A DNA stretch of 17,768 nucleotides, taken from NCBI GenBank assembly GCA_024689285.1, contig JAILDR010000187.1, positions 1 through 17,768 on the forward strand. The letters run 5' to 3'. This DNA is from Bacteroidales bacterium. Its GTDB lineage: Bacteria > Bacteroidota > Bacteroidia > Bacteroidales > F082. Shown here piece after piece: positions 14,970-17,768 of the stretch. Numbering within the stretch: the first letter of the stretch is position 1; every line of letters begins with the position of its first letter. Below the pieces are notes generated by a model. The model was not told the DNA's origin and searched no databases. It saw only the letters and a program-made list of their open reading frames with translations. The position numbers and the translations under genes were made by a program.

Positions 14970-15407
14970 ATGGAAATCTATCAGTATTGGCTCATCGCCG
15001 CCATTGTTTTGGTGATTGTGGAAATCTGCACGGCCGGTTTCGGCTCCATCTGCTTTGCTGTGGGAGCGGGATTCTCCGCCCTCGTTGCCGGCCTCGGGGG
15101 TAGCTTCGTTTGGCAAATCATCGTGTTTGCCGCCGTCTCGCTGCTCACCTTTATCTTCTTGCGCCCTATGGCCATCCGTTGGCTCGACAGTAAATCGAAG
15201 GACGTGAAAACCAATGTCGACGCGCTCATCGGGCGCAAAGGCATCGTCTCTGAACGCATCGACGCTACCCAGCATACTGGCCGCGTGGCCGTCGACGGCG
15301 ACGACTGGAAAGCCGTTTCCCTCGACAACGCTGTTATCGACAAAGGTGCCTCTGTCGAGATTGTCAATCGCGACAGCCTCATCCTGACCGTCAAGAGATT
15401 AGTTTAA
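14970..15407 (+). CDS. NfeD family membrane protein (short form)
   Basis: This 145-residue protein has two or three hydrophobic segments near residues 7-20, 26-42 and 45-64, then a soluble C-terminal domain (about 80-145). The latter carries GRKGIVSERIDATQHTGRVA (88-107) and VDGDDWKAVSLD (108-119), the G-x-V...G-x-V-x-V-x-G-x-x-W pattern of the NfeD OB-fold. The short length corresponds to the truncated NfeD class without a protease domain. NfeD proteins occur next to SPFH-domain (stomatin-like) membrane proteins and are thought to work with them, as here: the SPFH gene starts 24 bases downstream. A consensus promoter sits 25 bases upstream. Expected location: inner membrane with the OB-fold facing the cytoplasm. 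Confidence 0.93.
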   Translation: MEIYQYWLIAAIVLVIVEICTAGFGSICFAVGAGFSALVAGLGGSFVWQIIVFAAVSLLTFIFLRPMAIRWLDSKSKDVKTNVDALIGRKGIVSERIDATQHTGRVAVDGDDWKAVSLDNAVIDKGASVEIVNRDSLILTVKRLV

Positions 15408-15431
15408 CCATTCAATTCAATATCCAACAAT

Positions 15432-16379
15432 ATGAAGTATGTCCTTATCGTCTTAATTGTTCTCGTGGTTATTTACATACTGCGCGGAATCAAAATCGTT
15501 TCCCAATCGGAAACCATGATTGTCGAACGCCTCGGCAAGTACAACCGAACCCTCAATGCAGGCATCAACGTCATTCTTCCCATCGTTGAGCAGGCCAAGG
15601 AAACCATCGTGCGCCGTCAGAATGGCGCCATCAGCCGTGCCTCGCGTATCGATATGCGTGAGCAGGTGTATGACTTTGATAAACAAAGCGTTATTACCAA
15701 GGATAACGTGATGACTGAAATCAACGCGCTGCTCTATTTCCAAATCGTCGACCCGATGAAGGCCGTCTACGAAATCCAGAACCTTCCCGTGGCTATCGAG
15801 AAGCTGACCCAGACCACTTTGCGTAACGTGGTGGGTGAGATGGAACTCGATGAGACCCTTACCTCGCGCGACACCATCAACTCGAAGCTGCGCAACGTGC
15901 TTGACGATGCCACCAACAAGTGGGGAGTGAAGGTGAACCGCGTTGAGCTGCAGGATATCACACCACCTGAGAGCATCCGCCGCACCATGGAACTCCAGAT
16001 GCAGGCTGAGCGTAACCGCCGCGCCGAAATCCTGAAGGCCGAGGGCGAAAAGCAGGCACAAATCCTGAACTCCGAAGGTGAGAAGCAGGCCGAGATCAAT
16101 GCCGCCGAAGCCGAGAAGCAAGCCAATATCCTGAAGGCTGAAGGCGAGGCCCGCGCCAAGGTGCTGCAAGCCGAGGCCGAGGCTGCCGCCATCCGCAATA
16201 TCGCCGATGCCGTCAGCGACCGCGGGGCTGACCCCGTCAACTACCTCCTTGCCGTCAAGTATATCGAGACGCTGAAGGAAGTGGCCGGAGGACAGGAGAA
16301 CAAGACCGTCTACCTGCCTTACGAGGCCTCCAACCTCCTGGGCTCGCTGGGCGGCATAAAGGATATGTTCGGGAAGTGA
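15432..16379 (+). CDS. SPFH/Band 7 (stomatin-like) membrane protein
   Basis: This 315-residue protein begins with a single hydrophobic segment (2-17) and continues into the SPFH domain (about 20-190) with V-S-Q-S-E-T-M-I-V-E-R-L-G-K-Y (23-37), QVYDFDKQSVITKDNV (78-93) and YEIQNLPVAIEKLTQTTLRN (113-132), all standard QmcA/stomatin signatures. From about 182 to 255 lies an Ala/Glu-rich coiled coil built of roughly repeated K-A-E-G-E-K-Q-A-x-I-L units, typical for oligomer formation. The C-terminus is Gly-rich (305-315). Such proteins form large membrane-bound rings associated with lipid microdomains and, with the NfeD gene upstream, probably with protease control. It ends 165 bases before a terminator. 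Confidence 0.95.
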   Translation: MKYVLIVLIVLVVIYILRGIKIVSQSETMIVERLGKYNRTLNAGINVILPIVEQAKETIVRRQNGAISRASRIDMREQVYDFDKQSVITKDNVMTEINALLYFQIVDPMKAVYEIQNLPVAIEKLTQTTLRNVVGEMELDETLTSRDTINSKLRNVLDDATNKWGVKVNRVELQDITPPESIRRTMELQMQAERNRRAEILKAEGEKQAQILNSEGEKQAEINAAEAEKQANILKAEGEARAKVLQAEAEAAAIRNIADAVSDRGADPVNYLLAVKYIETLKEVAGGQENKTVYLPYEASNLLGSLGGIKDMFGK

Positions 16380-16389
16380 TTCGTTCGGT

Positions 16390-16431
16390 TGTCCCACTGT
16401 CCCAATATATTTATCTTGGGACAGTGGGACA
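16390..16431. repeat. Perfect 16-bp inverted repeat
   Basis: TGTCCCACTGTCCCAA (16390-16405) and its exact complement TTGGGACAGTGGGACA (16416-16431) flank a 10-base A/T loop. Each arm is itself two copies of TGTCCCA-C/A. It follows the SPFH stop by 10 bases; no T-run follows, so a terminator role is uncertain. Confidence 0.85.
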
Positions 16432-16466
16432 GGACAGTCATATGGGGCCCCTCAAATGTTGTCTAC

Positions 16467-16499
16467 CTTCGACTCACCCTCGACTCACCCTCGACTTAA
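16467..16499. repeat. Tandem repeat, 11-base unit, three copies
   Basis: Three adjacent copies of CCTCGACTCAC (variants CTTCGACTCAC, CCTCGACTCAC, CCTCGACTTAA) are in tandem at 16467, 16478 and 16489. Confidence 0.8.
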
Positions 16500-16534
16500 C
16501 AATAACTTGACCCCAACTCGGAAAACTTTCTCAT

Positions 16535-16561
16535 CGCAACCTAAAAAAGTTGCGTTTTTTT
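16535..16561 (+). terminator. Probable intrinsic terminator before the NUDIX gene
   Basis: CGCAAC (16535-16540) and GTTGCG (16549-16554) form a stem around an A-rich loop of eight, and seven T residues follow (16555-16561). It would end the NfeD/SPFH transcript and separates it from the NUDIX promoter that starts directly after. Confidence 0.68.
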
Positions 16562-16562
16562 A

Positions 16563-16592
16563 TTGTTATTGGAGGGAAATTTCGTATTTTTG
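16563..16592 (+). promoter_or_regulatory. Promoter of the NUDIX gene
   Basis: TTG (16563-16565), 19 bases, then TATTTTTG (16585-16592). It places the transcription start near 16600, excludes the upstream in-frame ATG at 16550, and supports the start at 16613. Confidence 0.72.
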
Positions 16593-16612
16593 CGCGCATA
16601 AATAAGAGCAGG

Positions 16613-17107
16613 ATGGAATTACTTGACTTGTACGACAAGAACCTAAAAATCACGGGGAAAACCATTGAGCGTGGGCAGCATGTGCCTTACGGCTTCATGA
16701 TTCCCATCGTGGCGGTGCTTGTCTACAACGACCGAGGTGAATACTTGATTCAAAAAGTGGCTCCATCGAAGGGCAACTATTACGCTTCGACGGCAGGCCA
16801 TGTGCAGAGCGGGGAGACTGATTTTGCTTTGGCGATGTTGCGCGAGATGAAGGAGGAGATTGGCCTGACGGTGAATAAGACGGATCTGAAGCTCGTGAAA
16901 ATCAGACGTTATGAGTTCAAGTTCACTTTTCTTTATCTGCTCCGTAGCAACGTGAGGGTGGAGGAATTGCGGCTTCAGCCTGAAGAAGTGGAGAGCGTCA
17001 GCTGGATGAGCATTGCCGAGATAGAGGACCTGTGCCGGCAAGGGCTTTTCAACCGCACCCACTACGAGTTAATCCGTGATTGTGAGGAGAATAATCATTT
17101 TGAATAA
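16613..17107 (+). CDS. NUDIX hydrolase
   Basis: This 164-residue cytoplasmic protein has a NUDIX fold: beta-strand region GFMIPIVAVLVYNDRGEYLI (27-46), then a Nudix box from Gly62 (G-H-V-Q-S-G-E ... R-E-M-K-E-E-I-G-L, 62-85). Catalytic R77, E78, E81 and E82 are present. The box has eight residues between the first Glu (68) and R77, one more than the standard G-x5-E-x7-R-E-U-x-E-E-x-G-U; the DNA reads cleanly in frame, so this is not an obvious frameshift, but it could alter loop geometry. The N-terminus ELLDLYDKNLKITGKTIERG resembles the D-x-x-D-x-x-x-x-x-T-G lead of IPP-isomerase-like and Nudix regulators. Substrate cannot be named; nucleotide diphosphates are possible. Start chosen because the longer frame begins upstream of the promoter -7 element. 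Confidence 0.9.
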   Translation: MELLDLYDKNLKITGKTIERGQHVPYGFMIPIVAVLVYNDRGEYLIQKVAPSKGNYYASTAGHVQSGETDFALAMLREMKEEIGLTVNKTDLKLVKIRRYEFKFTFLYLLRSNVRVEELRLQPEEVESVSWMSIAEIEDLCRQGLFNRTHYELIRDCEENNHFE

Positions 17108-17325
17108 AAAAAGATGAAAAAAAGCCTTTAAGGACTAAGGGTAAAACCGAAGTTATTAGTCATATAGATGTCTAGACAACAAAAAAACGCGTTTACTATG
17201 CATTCGAATGCGCAACTTATGCTTAGCAAAAAAGCCGCCACCGTGCCCTCTGGCATGGGTGGATTTACCATTTATAGACAAGAGAACAATTCAATTCACT
17301 CATTTATTAACCTAATTCATTCATT
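17108..17325. other. Structured leader region of the secreted surface protein
   Basis: This 218-base gap holds no ORF of note. It contains a 12-base palindrome GCATTCGAATGC (17200-17211) and a hairpin CCACC-TGCC/GGCA-GGTGG (17238-17262) with a CTCT loop and a small internal loop. I see no clear TAnnTTTG promoter, so the promoter of the next gene is unplaced. It may act as a structured 5' untranslated region. Confidence 0.45.
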
Positions 17326-17768
17326 ATGAAAAAGAAAGTATTTTCTTTGATGATGACGCTTTTGCTCGCCTTCATGGGCGTGGCAAGAGCGGACGTAGTG
17401 ACGATAGGCGATCCTACCGCCACTACAACGAATTCGTACCTGCCTGCGTACTCCCTGTACAACTACGCTATCTCCCAGCAAATCTACACTGCTGACGAGA
17501 TTGGCATGGCGGGTACGATTAACACACTCACGATGTGGCTGAAGAACAGCTCCAGCTACGCCCGCGACCTCAATGTCTACATGAAGGAAGTGAGCGAAAG
17601 CGAGTTCGCCAGCAACACCGCATGGGTGAGCATGACGGCCAGCGACATGGTTGGCTCGTTCACAATGGCCAACGGCGTTTCCACCCCCGTTGAGACGGCA
17701 ATCGCCCTCAGCACGCCTTTCGCCTACTCCGGCAACGGCAACCTGGTGATTTGTTTCCAGGATGCGAC
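17326..17768 (+). CDS. Secreted surface protein, N-terminal part (cut by window end)
   Basis: The first 147 codons are visible and the frame is open to the edge. A signal peptide (residues 1-22, cleavage after ARA) precedes VVTIGDPTATTTNSYLPAYS, LYNYAISQQIYTADEIGMAG, NTLTMWLKNSSSYARDLNVY and SEFASNTAWVSMTASDMVGS. This beta-rich, Ser/Thr/Asn-rich architecture, starting with V-T-I-G-x-x-T-x-T-x-x-x-x-P and Y-S-x-x-Q-x-I-Y-x-x-x-E-I-G, recurs at the N-terminus of large Bacteroidetes surface or secreted proteins, some exported by the type IX system. The diagnostic C-terminal sorting domain would lie beyond the window, so secretion route and function stay open; a large adhesin or a surface enzyme are both possible. 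A 218-base structured leader precedes it. Confidence 0.75.
   Translation, partial: MKKKVFSLMMTLLLAFMGVARADVVTIGDPTATTTNSYLPAYSLYNYAISQQIYTADEIGMAGTINTLTMWLKNSSSYARDLNVYMKEVSESEFASNTAWVSMTASDMVGSFTMANGVSTPVETAIALSTPFAYSGNGNLVICFQDA

Noticed and set aside
15453..16397. A 314-codon minus-strand ORF opposite the SPFH gene
   Set aside because: The Leu/Gly/Asp-rich text mirrors the Ala/Glu-rich coiled coil of the SPFH protein; it is a codon-bias shadow.
16467..16499. CRISPR array
   Set aside because: The unit is only 11 bases with no spacers; it is a simple tandem repeat and no cas gene is nearby.

Overview
The window looks like a chromosomal stretch from a member of the Bacteroidota, probably order Bacteroidales. 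The evidence is nine intergenic copies of the phylum's -7 promoter element TAnnTTTG (with weaker or stronger TTG/TTTG boxes about 18-20 bases upstream), families typical of the group (DUF4301, a PorV/PorQ-like barrel, a helix-hairpin-helix outer-membrane protein, a C69 dipeptidase with a signal peptide, a NfeD/SPFH pair), and tRNA genes that do not encode CCA. No phage, transposase, plasmid or CRISPR signature was seen. Gene content is mainly housekeeping and envelope, with several structured intergenic regions.

Layout. Bases 1-4157 read leftward: a PorV/PorQ-like outer-membrane protein, a large secreted helix-hairpin-helix protein, a ClbS/DfsB-type four-helix protein, a DUF1905 protein and a flavodoxin-fold reductase cut by the window start. 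They are tightly packed behind one strong promoter at 4177-4207. Bases 4264-7674 read rightward: a DUF456 membrane protein, the N-terminal half of a split transketolase, a REP-like repeat, then the C-terminal half of transketolase fused in frame to a LOG-family Rossmann domain. A C69 dipeptidase (7678-9363) converges on this block. From 9603 rightward come a small lipoprotein with a clear terminator, a multi-hairpin intergenic element, and rarA overlapping an EcsC-like gene.

Between 12291 and 12463 there is a promoter, a 10-bp hairpin and a second GC-rich hairpin but no ORF, which makes a candidate small RNA. It faces the end of a leftward DUF4301 gene. Two tRNA-Leu genes (GAG and CAG) with their own promoter and terminator follow, then a nitroreductase, the NfeD/SPFH pair, an intergenic region with a perfect 16-bp inverted repeat and an 11-bp tandem repeat, a NUDIX hydrolase, and the start of a secreted surface protein that runs off the window.

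The most interesting item is the transketolase-LOG fusion. LOG/PpnN-type enzymes release ribose 5-phosphate from nucleoside monophosphates, and ribose 5-phosphate is a transketolase substrate, so the fusion suggests a physical link between nucleotide breakdown and the pentose phosphate pathway. That functional link is inference. The fusion itself is read directly from an uninterrupted reading frame.
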